Shown here piece after piece: positions 31,280 to 39,025 of a stretch of DNA of 51,670 nt. The first letter of the stretch is position 1; the number at the start of each line of letters is the position of its first letter. The notes below the pieces were generated by a model. That model was given only the letters and a program-made list of their open reading frames with translations, did no database searches and was not told where the DNA came from. Source of the DNA: Collinsella aerofaciens (lineage in GTDB: Bacteria; Actinomycetota; Coriobacteriia; Coriobacteriales; Coriobacteriaceae). Both the position numbers and the translations under genes were made by a program. Location of the stretch: NCBI RefSeq assembly GCF_015553355.1, contig NZ_JADNGN010000013.1, positions 1 to 51,670 on the forward strand. The letters are read 5' to 3'.

Positions 31280-32500
31280 TTACTCAGTTGTCGACGCGTC
31301 ATCGGTCGAACTCTTGGTGACACCCTTCAGGCTCACGTTGTACGGCACGTCCTTGGGCATGGGGTTAACGGTGATGTCGGCGTCCTTCTTGTACTGCTCC
31401 AGCCACTCGCTGTACGCAGTGCTTGCCGCCTGCGTCTTCACCACGTTGGAGACGTACTTCTTGATGTCCTTGGGCACCTGCTTAATGTCATCGACCTGAT
31501 TATCGACATGGAAGTAGTCGGTGCACTTGATGATGTGGTAACCATAGGTCGACTCGACGACGTCGCTCACATCGCCCTTGTTGAGCCCCTCGAGCGCCGC
31601 CTGGTAGCTGTCGACGAAGGTGGTGAGCTTGTCCCAGCCCACATCGCCCTTCTTATCCTTGGAGCCGGTATCGTCGGAGTACTGCTTCACGGCGTCCTCA
31701 AAGCTCAGCTCGCCGGAGTTGATCTTGTCCAGGCACTCCTGCGCCTTGGCCTTGGCGGCGGCCTTGTCCTCGTCGGAAGCGTCGGAATCGACCTTGATCA
31801 GAATATTCGACGAGCGACGAGCGTCATTGTAGTTGGACAGGTTCTCGTTGATGTAATCGACAATCTCGCTGTCCTTGGGCTTGCTCGTGGGTGCTACCGC
31901 ATCCTTGAGTTTCTGCTGCGCCAGGCTCTCCTTGAGCGAGTCCTTGTAGGTGTCCTCGGTATAGCCGTAGGTCTTGAGGGTCTTCTTAAAGGCCTTGGCA
32001 CCGCCCGCGCTCTTGCACGCGTCCTTCCAAGCCTTCTCGACCTCCTCGTCCGACACCGTCACGCCGTTCTCCTTCTGTGCCTGCTGAAGCAGAATCTGCT
32101 GCGTGTAGGAGCCGATGAGCTGCTTGCGGTACTTCTTGGGCGTGAGGTCGTTGTCAACCAGATACTGTGCCCAGTCCTTGTCCTTGGTGTAGCCGTAGGA
32201 CGTACGCATGCTCATGATCTGCTTGGTCACGGTGTCCTCGGTGAGGTTGGTGCCGTTGATAGTAGCAGCGACACCGCCGGTCAGCTTGTAGCCCGAGGTG
32301 TCCTCGGCCTGCGACATAAGGCCGGAGCACGCCATCGCCGAGACGGAAAGCAGCATCGCCAGCACGCCGATGACCACCAGAACGATCTTGACGGTCTTAG
32401 ACACGTACGTCTTGCGCTGCTTCTTGCGAGAGCTGGAGGCAGCGCGGGCCTGCTGCTCGGGCGTCGGCGCGGCCTCGGAGTTCTTTTTCTTATTTGCCAT
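31280..32500 (-). CDS. Extracytoplasmic parvulin-type peptidyl-prolyl isomerase (PrsA/SurA-like)
   Basis: A 406-residue membrane-anchored foldase. A Lys-rich cytoplasmic start is followed by a membrane segment at about 38-58 (VKIVLVVIGVLAMLLSVSAMACSG). This contains an AMACS that may act as a lipobox, so it could be a lipoprotein or an uncleaved anchor. A SurA-N-like chaperone region covers about 70-200. A rotamase domain at about 225-335 contains ARRSSNILIKV, SFEDAVKQYSDD and GWDKLTTFV. The Ser/Thr-rich C-terminus is short. The ATG has AAAGG 7 bases before it. A role in folding of exported proteins is expected. Confidence 0.87.
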   Translation of the reverse strand: MANKKKNSEAAPTPEQQARAASSSRKKQRKTYVSKTVKIVLVVIGVLAMLLSVSAMACSGLMSQAEDTSGYKLTGGVAATINGTNLTEDTVTKQIMSMRTSYGYTKDKDWAQYLVDNDLTPKKYRKQLIGSYTQQILLQQAQKENGVTVSDEEVEKAWKDACKSAGGAKAFKKTLKTYGYTEDTYKDSLKESLAQQKLKDAVAPTSKPKDSEIVDYINENLSNYNDARRSSNILIKVDSDASDEDKAAAKAKAQECLDKINSGELSFEDAVKQYSDDTGSKDKKGDVGWDKLTTFVDSYQAALEGLNKGDVSDVVESTYGYHIIKCTDYFHVDNQVDDIKQVPKDIKKYVSNVVKTQAASTAYSEWLEQYKKDADITVNPMPKDVPYNVSLKGVTKSSTDDASTTE

Positions 32501-32566
32501 AGTTGGCCTTTCGCATAACGAATCGAACAAACGCCATTGTGTCACAACGCAGCCCCCGCGGCACGC

Positions 32567-32658
32567 TTGGTGCATTGGGGACAGGTTAATCTGCACCATT
32601 TTGGTGCAAAGGGGACAGCTCTGGCAGCCGGCAGTTAGGGACAGTCCCCAAGTGCCGA
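32567..32658. repeat. Cluster of GGGGACAG-type palindromic repeats
   Basis: TGGTGCA/TGCACCA arms at 32569-32598, a second GCACCA/GGTGC pair at 32593-32607, and three GGGACAG cores (about 32577, 32612 and 32638) lie side by side between two convergent transcription ends. Non-coding. Confidence 0.65.
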
Positions 32659-32670
32659 CTCAGCCCCACC

Positions 32671-33135
32671 TTAGAAGTGACGGCGGATGGCGTCGACCAT
32701 GCCCTGGGACGTGGTCTGGCCGAGCACGTCGGCTGCGGCATCGGCATCCATAAAGATGTTCATGAGCGCCTGTAGGGCCTCGACCTGGCCGCCTGGCTCG
32801 GCGATGCCCAGATTGATGACGATCTGCGCCGGCACCGGAGCGCCCATGCCAGCCATAGCGTTAAATGTCACGGGCGCGGCGGGCTTCACCACCGCGATAT
32901 AGGGCTTGGCCACAAACCCCGGATCGGTATGCGGAATGGCAATGCTTGCCGCCGGCATGGCAAGACCCGTGGGATAGGCATCCTCGCGCATGCGAACGGC
33001 GTCGAGCCAACCGTCGGCAATGTAGCCACGTGGTGCAAGCTCGCCCTCAAGCCGCGCAAACACCTCATCCGGCGTTGCACACTCCCAATCAAAAAACACC
33101 AGCTCAGGCGTAAACAGCGCTTCGTTATCCGCCAT
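32671..33135 (-). CDS. PTS EIIA, fructose/galactitol (GatA-like) type, orphan
   Basis: A 154-residue phosphotransferase IIA domain. The phosphoryl-accepting His is His69 in SIAIPHTDP, and the C-terminal ALMNIFMDADAAADVL is also typical of the PtsN/GatA fold. No IIB or IIC of the matching class lies nearby: neighbours are repeats and purN. It may serve a distant PTS or act in regulation. GAGAGG lies upstream of the ATG. It belongs to a different IIA family from that used by the mannose-type PTS at 44-46 kb. Confidence 0.85.
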   Translation of the reverse strand: MADNEALFTPELVFFDWECATPDEVFARLEGELAPRGYIADGWLDAVRMREDAYPTGLAMPAASIAIPHTDPGFVAKPYIAVVKPAAPVTFNAMAGMGAPVPAQIVINLGIAEPGGQVEALQALMNIFMDADAAADVLGQTTSQGMVDAIRRHF

Positions 33136-33213
33136 GCGCTCACCTCTCTCATCTAGTCACCTGCGACGTTCTTGAATGACCAGTCGTTAAAGCCCGTTCC
33201 CGATGACTACCCA

Positions 33214-33255
33214 AAACAAAAGGTGGCCACGCGCGCCTTGGCGCCAATGACCACC
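33214..33255 (-). terminator. Terminator of the pur operon
   Basis: On the minus strand GGTGG(T)CA and TGGCCACC arms enclose a GGCGCC-rich loop, followed by TTTTGTTTT. It lies about 33 bases after the purN stop. Confidence 0.75.
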
Positions 33256-33287
33256 CTGACTACTCGGCTAAATTGTACTGTGCGCCG

Positions 33288-33989
33288 CTAGCCGCGAGGC
33301 GCGTCAATTGCGACCTTGCCGCTCTCCAGCACGTGGACGCGGCCGTCGGCGAGCATCTGCACGACCTCGGGATACAGCACGTGCTCAATCGCGTGGATGT
33401 GCTCCTCGAGCGTGTCGACGTCCCAGCCCTCCTCAACAGCCAGCGCACGCTGGGCGATGATGGGGCCGTTGTCGTAGATCTCGTTGGCAAAGTGCACGGT
33501 CACGCCGGTCACCTTGACACCGCGCGCAAAGGCATCGTCAATCGCATGCGCACCGGTAAAGCTCGGCAGCAGTGCCGGATGCAAGTTGACCACGCGGTTG
33601 GGAAACGCCGCCAGCAGCGGCGTGTGCACCATGCGCATGTAGCCGGCCATGACCACATACTCGCAGCCGCGTTCGAGCAGCTCGTGTGCGATGATCTCGT
33701 CGGCGGCAATAGGGTCGGCGTAGACATCCTTGGACAGCGTGAGCGTCTGGATGCCCGCGCGCTCAGCGCGCTGCAAACCCTTAGCCGAAGGACGGCTCGA
33801 CACCACAAGCTCAATCGAAGCGTTGAGCTTGCCGGCGGCGATCAGGTCGATCAACGCCTGCAGGTTGGTACCCGAACCGCTGATGAGCACGCCGATCTTG
33901 AGCGGCTCGGCCGTATCGGTGCCGGTCGGACGGGTATAGGACACAAAGTCCAGGCCCTTGGCGGCAGCCATCTGCTCGTTAGCGCTCAT
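33288..33989 (-). CDS. purN: Phosphoribosylglycinamide formyltransferase
   Basis: The third step of purine synthesis, formylating GAR with 10-formyl-THF. The 233-residue protein has IGVLISGSGTNLQALID near 32, VMAGYMRMV, NLHPALLPSF with the catalytic Asn/His region, and TVHFANEIYDNGPII with the conserved Asp. The first 30 residues (MSANEQMAAAKGLDFVSYTR) are an extension relative to the family. The internal ATG at Met7 is an alternative start. It overlaps purM by 11 bases, so it is translationally coupled in purF-purM-purN. Confidence 0.94.
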   Translation of the reverse strand: MSANEQMAAAKGLDFVSYTRPTGTDTAEPLKIGVLISGSGTNLQALIDLIAAGKLNASIELVVSSRPSAKGLQRAERAGIQTLTLSKDVYADPIAADEIIAHELLERGCEYVVMAGYMRMVHTPLLAAFPNRVVNLHPALLPSFTGAHAIDDAFARGVKVTGVTVHFANEIYDNGPIIAQRALAVEEGWDVDTLEEHIHAIEHVLYPEVVQMLADGRVHVLESGKVAIDAPRG

Positions 33990-35082
33990 CGGAGTACACG
34001 ACCTTACCGGAACCCTCGACGCACTCGCCCACGCGGAACGGCTTCTCGCCCAGCGCGACCAGGGCCTCGGTAACCGCAGCCTCGTCCTCGGGGGCGACGA
34101 TCAGGCACAGGCCAACACCCATGTTGAAGGTCTTGCATGCCTCGTTGGGCGCAAGCTCGGCCTGGCGCGACACATAGGTGATGACGGGCGGAACGTCCCA
34201 ACCCATCTCGGCACCGTTGCGGGTGACCACGGCGTCGACGTCGTCGGCGAGCGCGCGGTTGAGGTTCTCGGTAATACCGCCGCCAGTGATGTGGGCGATG
34301 GCGTGCACCGGAGCGCCGCCGCGGAGCAGCTCAAGAACCGGCTTGACGTAGATGCGCGTGGGGGCCAGCAGAGCGTCTGCCAGCGATGCACCACCAAGCT
34401 CCTCGAGCGGGCGGCTCAGCTCCTCGGCCTTAGCGGCGGCCTCGGGCGTACCCGGCTTAATACCGTCGACGCCGATGACCTTACGCACGAGCGAGTAGCC
34501 GTTGGAGTGCACACCGGTGGAAGGCAGGCCCAGAATCACGTCGCCGGGGCGGACGTTCGCGGGGTCGAGCATCTTGGGACGATCGACGACACCCACGGTA
34601 AAGCCGGCGAGGTCGTAGTCGGCAGGCGCCATGACGCCGGGGTGCTCGGCCATCTCGCCGCCCACGAGCGCGCAGCCCGCGAGCTTGCAGCCATCGGCCA
34701 CGCCCTTGATGATCTTTGCCATGTGCTCGGCCTCGATGTGACCGATGGCAACGTAGTCCAGGAAAAACAGCGGCTCGGCGCCCGAAGCCAGAATGTCGTT
34801 GACGCACATAGCGACCAGGTCCTGGCCCACCGTCTCGTGACGGTCCATGATCTGGGCGAGCACGAGCTTGGTGCCCACGCCGTCGGTACCGCTAATCAGA
34901 ATCGGGTCTTCCATATCCTTAAGCGCGGCGGCCGAGAACAGGCCACCAAAGCCACCGATACCGCCGATAACCTCGGGGCGATTGGTGTCCTTGACCATCT
35001 GCTTAATAGCGTCGACGGCGCGGCCGCCCTCAGCGGTATCGACGCCGGCATCCTCATACGTCACATGCTTGCTGTCGCTCAT
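33979..35082 (-). CDS. purM: Phosphoribosylformylglycinamidine cyclo-ligase (AIR synthetase)
   Basis: Closes the imidazole ring in purine synthesis. The 367-residue protein begins SKHVTYEDAGVDTAEGGRAV and contains GTDGVGTKL, MCVNDILASGAEPLFFLDYVA, GGEMAEHPG, GLPSTGVHSNGYSLVR and ITGGGITENLNRAL, covering all PurM landmarks. It is the second gene of the pur operon. The 156-base gap after purF contains a dispersed repeat. Confidence 0.96.
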   Translation of the reverse strand: MSDSKHVTYEDAGVDTAEGGRAVDAIKQMVKDTNRPEVIGGIGGFGGLFSAAALKDMEDPILISGTDGVGTKLVLAQIMDRHETVGQDLVAMCVNDILASGAEPLFFLDYVAIGHIEAEHMAKIIKGVADGCKLAGCALVGGEMAEHPGVMAPADYDLAGFTVGVVDRPKMLDPANVRPGDVILGLPSTGVHSNGYSLVRKVIGVDGIKPGTPEAAAKAEELSRPLEELGGASLADALLAPTRIYVKPVLELLRGGAPVHAIAHITGGGITENLNRALADDVDAVVTRNGAEMGWDVPPVITYVSRQAELAPNEACKTFNMGVGLCLIVAPEDEAAVTEALVALGEKPFRVGECVEGSGKVVYSDER

Positions 35083-35150
35083 CTGAGCCTTCCTCTCCCA
35101 CTACCGTCCGCCGCGCGGGCGCCAAACGGTGCTCATAGTTGCGTTCATTT

Positions 35151-35177
35151 CGGCGTGTGCCATAACAGCACACGCCG
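35151..35177. repeat. Hairpin in the purF-purM gap
   Basis: Perfect arms CGGCGTGTGC and GCACACGCCG with a 7-base loop. No T-run follows on the minus strand. Confidence 0.55.
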
Positions 35178-35193
35178 TCATATCAACAAAACA

Positions 35194-35227
35194 GCAGGTA
35201 AAACCTACCAGAATAAACCTGTCCCTA
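35194..35227 (-). repeat. Dispersed repeat AGGTTTATTCTGGTAGGTTT, copy after purF
   Basis: On the minus strand GGGACAGGTTTATTCTGGTA continues into GGTTTTACCTGC. The same sequence, with few changes, occurs after pth at 24035-24070 and inverted at 24180-24208. Here it begins 11 bases after the purF stop. Confidence 0.7.
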
Positions 35228-35238
35228 CATGGCAGGCT

Positions 35239-36909
35239 TTAGGCCTCGCCGTGCTCCTCTTCCCAGCTGCGGTCGTCGTATTTCTCGACCACGGCGTCGT
35301 CGTCAAAGTGCAGCGGCTTATCCAGGTTGCGGGGCTTAAAGCCCTCCATAAACTTATCGCGGCCAAAGCTCTCGGGAATCGCCACGGGGTAGCGGCCGGT
35401 AAAGCACGCATCGCAGTAGCCGCCCTTGGGCATGACCTTCAGCAGGCCCTCGACCGAAAGGAAAGCCAGCGAATCGGCGCCGATGTACTCGCAAATCTCG
35501 TCGACCGTCTTGTTGGCGCTGATAAGCTGCGACTGCACGTCGGTATCGATGCCGTAGAAGCACGGCCAGATGACCTCGGGCGAGTTGATGCGGATGTGAA
35601 TCTCCTTGGCACCAGCGTTGCGCAGCATCTTGACGAGCTGCACCATGGTGGTGCCGCGCACGATGGAGTCGTCGATGACGACCAGGCGCTTGCCCTCGAT
35701 GTTGTCGCGCAGCGGGTTGAGTTTCATACGCACGCCCATGGCGCGCAACTCCTGCGTAGGCTCGATAAACGTACGGCCCACGTAGCGGTTCTTGATGAGG
35801 CCCTCGCCAAAGGGAATACCGCTCTCGTGCGAATACCCCTCCGCGGGCGGCAGGCCGGAGTCGGGCACGCCGATGACCAGGTCGGCCTCGACGGGCTCCT
35901 CGTGTGCCAGCTGACGGCCCATGTCGTAACGGCAGGCATAGACGCTCTTGCCGTTCATGATGGAGTCGGGACGGGCGAAGTAGACCTGCTCAAAGATGCA
36001 GTTGGCGGGCTCTTCGGCTGCAGGCACGCCCTGCTCGGATACCAGACCCTCGGCGCTGATGCGCAAGATCTCGCCGGGACGGACGTCACGGACGTACTCG
36101 GCACCCACGATGTCGAGTGCGCAGGTCTCGGAGGCAACGACCCAGCCGCCGGCGCGCGTGACATGGACGGCGGAGTCGACCGTCGCGGCGCCGTCCTGCG
36201 ACGGCAGCTGCGAAACGGATGCGGCATCGGCCTGGTCCAAACCCTCGTCCACCAGCTTGCCCAGCACGAGCGGGCGAATGCCGTGCGGATCGCGGAATGC
36301 GTAGAGCGCCTGCTCGTTGATGAGCGTCATGGCGTAGCCGCCGCGCACGAGCTCCATGGTCTTGCGAATGCCCTCGCGCAGGTGGCCCGTACGCTGAGTA
36401 AAGTAGCCGATAAGCTTAGTCGCGACCTCGGAATCCGAATTGGAGAGGAACGGCACGCCCAGCTCGATCAGCTGGCGGCGCAGCTCGTCGGTGTTGACCA
36501 GAGTGCCGTTGTGAGCAAGCGCGATGATGACGCTGTTGATGGTAGAAAGATGCGGCTGAGAGGCTTCCCAGCTCTTGGCGCCGGCGGTGCCATAGCGCAC
36601 GTGGCCCACGGCCAGCTGGCCGGAGAGCGTCGACAGGTCGGCGTTGGAGAACACGCGATCGAGCAGTCCCAGGTCTTTGCGAACCATAACCGTGCCGCCA
36701 TCACCCACGGCGATTCCCGCCGATTCCTGGCCGCGATGCTGCAGCGCGCGCAGACCAAAGTACGTCAGTCGAGCCACATCGCGATCGGGTGCCCACACAC
36801 CAAAAATGCCGCATTCCTCATGCAGCTGGTCGGAGTCCGGATCATACGTCGACATGGTCTTCACCTGTCCCGCGGCGTGCTCGGCCGCGTGGATGGTTTC
36901 TTGAGACAT
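35239..36909 (-). CDS. purF: Amidophosphoribosyltransferase
   Basis: The committed step of purine synthesis, using PRPP and glutamine. The 556-residue protein has a 32-residue leader before Cys33 of CGIFGVW, which would become the catalytic N-terminal Cys after propeptide removal. ALQHRGQESAGI and RYGTAG follow. The PRPP loop VIDDSIVRGTTM is near 390. Cysteines in ANCIFEQVYFARPDS, WPCFYGIDT and YCDACFTGRYP match the four [4Fe-4S] ligands of the Bacillus-type enzyme. A GAGGGG Shine-Dalgarno is 5 bases before the ATG. It is the first gene of purF-M-N. Confidence 0.95.
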   Translation of the reverse strand: MSQETIHAAEHAAGQVKTMSTYDPDSDQLHEECGIFGVWAPDRDVARLTYFGLRALQHRGQESAGIAVGDGGTVMVRKDLGLLDRVFSNADLSTLSGQLAVGHVRYGTAGAKSWEASQPHLSTINSVIIALAHNGTLVNTDELRRQLIELGVPFLSNSDSEVATKLIGYFTQRTGHLREGIRKTMELVRGGYAMTLINEQALYAFRDPHGIRPLVLGKLVDEGLDQADAASVSQLPSQDGAATVDSAVHVTRAGGWVVASETCALDIVGAEYVRDVRPGEILRISAEGLVSEQGVPAAEEPANCIFEQVYFARPDSIMNGKSVYACRYDMGRQLAHEEPVEADLVIGVPDSGLPPAEGYSHESGIPFGEGLIKNRYVGRTFIEPTQELRAMGVRMKLNPLRDNIEGKRLVVIDDSIVRGTTMVQLVKMLRNAGAKEIHIRINSPEVIWPCFYGIDTDVQSQLISANKTVDEICEYIGADSLAFLSVEGLLKVMPKGGYCDACFTGRYPVAIPESFGRDKFMEGFKPRNLDKPLHFDDDAVVEKYDDRSWEEEHGEA

Positions 36910-36950
36910 GGCATCCCCTCAGAGCCTCGTTATTTGGCGTTACCTGCCCT

Positions 36951-36956
36951 ATTATA
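36951..36956 (-). promoter_or_regulatory. Likely -10 box of the purF operon
   Basis: TATAAT on the minus strand, 42 bases upstream of the purF ATG. No good -35 hexamer is visible at the standard distance, and no PurR box or purine riboswitch was recognised. Confidence 0.5.
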
Positions 36957-37171
36957 CGCACGGCAAGACAAGCACTCCCGCGCATGAACAGCGCTTTTTA
37001 AAAGCCCACCGAGCTTATAATCCGTTTTGCAGCCAAACATTTTATTGGGTAGTCCACTCTCAGGGGCAACGGCCTCGAAGACTTCCCGTGCGCCGTGTCT
37101 CGCCCGCGCTAGGGGCTACATTGTTGCAATTGGGACGTTCGTCCTGTCTTTTAGCTGGTCGTCGGCGTATC

Positions 37172-37189
37172 CTTGTAGGCTACTACAAG
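37172..37189. promoter_or_regulatory. Palindrome CTTGTAG-N4-CTACAAG before the CmpB-like gene
   Basis: A perfect 7-base inverted repeat with a 4-base spacer ends 17 bases before the ATG, overlapping the likely leader. It could be an operator or a small RNA hairpin. Confidence 0.4.
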
Positions 37190-37205
37190 ACGAGAAAGGT
37201 AGCGT

Positions 37206-38435
37206 ATGGATCGAAATCAACTCGACCCCAGTGTCCCCAGCACCACGGAGGCCAAGAAGACCCCCCTTATCATCAAGGTCTACGCAGTCCTGTGCACCCT
37301 ATCTGGCGTGGGCACGCTCCCGTCAGTCGCCGTCTTTATGTGGCAGGTCATCACCGCACTCATTAACGGCAACGTCGCCGCTAAGCTCGGTGATAACACC
37401 CTAGTCGCGGTTGGCCTTATCGTCGCCGGCATTATGCTCTCGGCGGCAAGCGCGATCATCTTGATCGTCTTTGGCCTGGACCTCATCAAGGACCAGCGGC
37501 GCAATGCCGCCCGCCTGTCTTACGTCCTCATCGCATTTACCGTCGTGGAGCTTTTAGTTGACGTGATGCTCCAGGGCATCGGACCCTTCCTGCTGCGCCC
37601 CGCCGTCCAGCTTGTCATCCTCATTGCGCTGTCGGCCACCGTCGACCCCACGCTACGCCAGGAGCGCGAACTGCAGCGCCGTCTGCAAGAGATGCTCGAC
37701 CGCGATGCCGCCGCCGAGGGGATGCTCGGCCGCGACGAAACCGGCGAGGGCTACATCAAGCTCAACTACTTCAACCTGTTCTGGGTATTCTTCGTCTGCA
37801 GCGTGTTAGGTCTCATTCTCGAGGAAGTCTGGCATATGGTCGTCGTCGATCCCGGCGTCTATCAGGACCGTGCCGGTATGCTATTTGGCCCCTTTAGCCC
37901 CATCTACGGATTTGGCGTGGTGCTCATGACCATGGCGCTCAACCGCTTCTATAAAAAGAATCCTCTGATCATTTTCCTGGTAAGTGCCCTGATCGGCGGC
38001 GCTTTCGAGGTGTTTGTAGGCTGGTTTATGCAGACCTCATTTGGCGTGGTGTCGTGGAGCTATTCACACATTAGGCTATTCGGCATGCCCGATCCCATCG
38101 CGGTATTGACCGGGGGACGCACATGCACGCCGTTTGCCTGCATGTGGGGCCTGGGTGGCCCCATCTGGATCAAGGTCTTGCTGCCGCGCCTGCTTAAGCT
38201 CATCAATATGATTCCATGGAAACGCCGCTACTCTGCTACCGTCATCCTGACCGCCGTCATGTTGATCGACGGCGTCATGACGTTGCAATCGCTCGACTAT
38301 TGGTATCAGCGCGTCAACGGAACCGTTCGAAATATTCCCGTCGCACAGTTCTATGACAAGCATTTCGATAACGAATATATGGAGAACCGTTTTCAGAGTA
38401 TGACCATGAGCCCCAAGGACGCCACACGCGTGTAG
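37206..38435 (+). CDS. CmpB-like putative ABC transporter permease (PF06541-type membrane protein)
   Basis: A 409-residue membrane protein. Residues 20-145 hold four hydrophobic segments of unknown kind. The C-terminal half contains NLFWVFFVCSVLGLILEEVW, AGMLFGPFSPIYGFG and GAFEVFVGWFMQ, the signature of the ABC_trans_CmpB family of Firmicutes and Actinobacteria. The family's role is not established and no ATPase gene is adjacent. GAGAAAGG precedes the ATG. It is monocistronic with its own terminator. Confidence 0.8.
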   Translation: MDRNQLDPSVPSTTEAKKTPLIIKVYAVLCTLSGVGTLPSVAVFMWQVITALINGNVAAKLGDNTLVAVGLIVAGIMLSAASAIILIVFGLDLIKDQRRNAARLSYVLIAFTVVELLVDVMLQGIGPFLLRPAVQLVILIALSATVDPTLRQERELQRRLQEMLDRDAAAEGMLGRDETGEGYIKLNYFNLFWVFFVCSVLGLILEEVWHMVVVDPGVYQDRAGMLFGPFSPIYGFGVVLMTMALNRFYKKNPLIIFLVSALIGGAFEVFVGWFMQTSFGVVSWSYSHIRLFGMPDPIAVLTGGRTCTPFACMWGLGGPIWIKVLLPRLLKLINMIPWKRRYSATVILTAVMLIDGVMTLQSLDYWYQRVNGTVRNIPVAQFYDKHFDNEYMENRFQSMTMSPKDATRV

Positions 38436-38467
38436 CAAACGCCAGAGCAAAATAGCTCCAACACATC

Positions 38468-38508
38468 AAAGCCCGCTGGCAGATCTACATGAACTGCCGG
38501 CGGGCTTT
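38468..38508 (+). terminator. Terminator after the CmpB-like gene
   Basis: AAAGCCCGC(T)GGCAG and CTGCC(G)GCGGGCTTT form a long stem. The complementary strand also ends in a T-run, so it may serve the converging MoaE-like gene as well. Confidence 0.82.
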
Positions 38509-38541
38509 CGCTATAGACAGACTCGGATTGCCGACGAGGCC

Positions 38542-38958
38542 TTACGCCTCGCGCTCGACCTCGCTCACGCACTCGTTCTTGATGGTGCCGACGAGCGACT
38601 GCAGCGCATCGACCACATGCGGGCGAATGTCCCCGCCAATGAGCACGAGCATGATGTCGTCACCTACGGCAAGCTCGCCGCTTGCCAGCCACACGCGCAC
38701 ATAGCCGATACCCGGCATCGCGCGCGTGGCCTCGATAGCAGCCTGCACTTTCTGAGCATCGAAGCCGAACACCATGCCGCCCACCCTGCGCCCGGGAGCT
38801 ACGCCATCGGTTTCGATCCCGCGGACCTCGGACTTGGGCGTCGCGCGCACCACACCGTTATGTGTCAGATACATACCGCACGCAGGTGCCGACGAATCGG
38901 CCTTGGCCTCGCGCAGCCAAGCATCAACCGAAGGCATCGTTTTGCCATTCTCAAGCAT
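38542..38958 (-). CDS. MoaE-like molybdopterin synthase catalytic-subunit family protein
   Basis: A 138-residue protein with the wording of MoaE relatives found in anaerobic gut bacteria: CGMYLTHNGVVRATPKSEVRG near 28, FDAQKVQAAIEATRAMPGIGYVRVWLASGELAVGDDIM near 67, and GGDIRPHVVDALQSLVGTIKNECV near the C-terminus. Classical MoaE forms molybdopterin with MoaD. No other Moa/Moe gene lies in the window, so the function here is an inference. The second of two adjacent ATGs is used, as GGGAG lies 5 bases before it. Confidence 0.75.
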   Translation of the reverse strand: MLENGKTMPSVDAWLREAKADSSAPACGMYLTHNGVVRATPKSEVRGIETDGVAPGRRVGGMVFGFDAQKVQAAIEATRAMPGIGYVRVWLASGELAVGDDIMLVLIGGDIRPHVVDALQSLVGTIKNECVSEVEREA

Positions 38959-38978
38959 CATTTCTCCCTTACCGTCAT

Positions 38979-39018
38979 CGAGTAGCCAATTTGGAACGGG
39001 GCTTTTTTAGCTACTCTC
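38979..39018. repeat. Inverted repeat CGAGTAGC...GCTACTC
   Basis: Short 7-8 base arms flank a 23-base centre containing CGGGGCTTTTTT. It lies between the sortase stop and the MoaE-like start. Role unclear. Confidence 0.4.
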
Positions 39019-39025
39019 GAACAAC

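Noticed and set aside
33958-36987. 1009-codon open frame on the plus strand over purM and purF
   Set aside because: Antisense shadow of two well-recognised enzymes. Its His/Ala/Arg-rich translation has no domain and no ribosome site.
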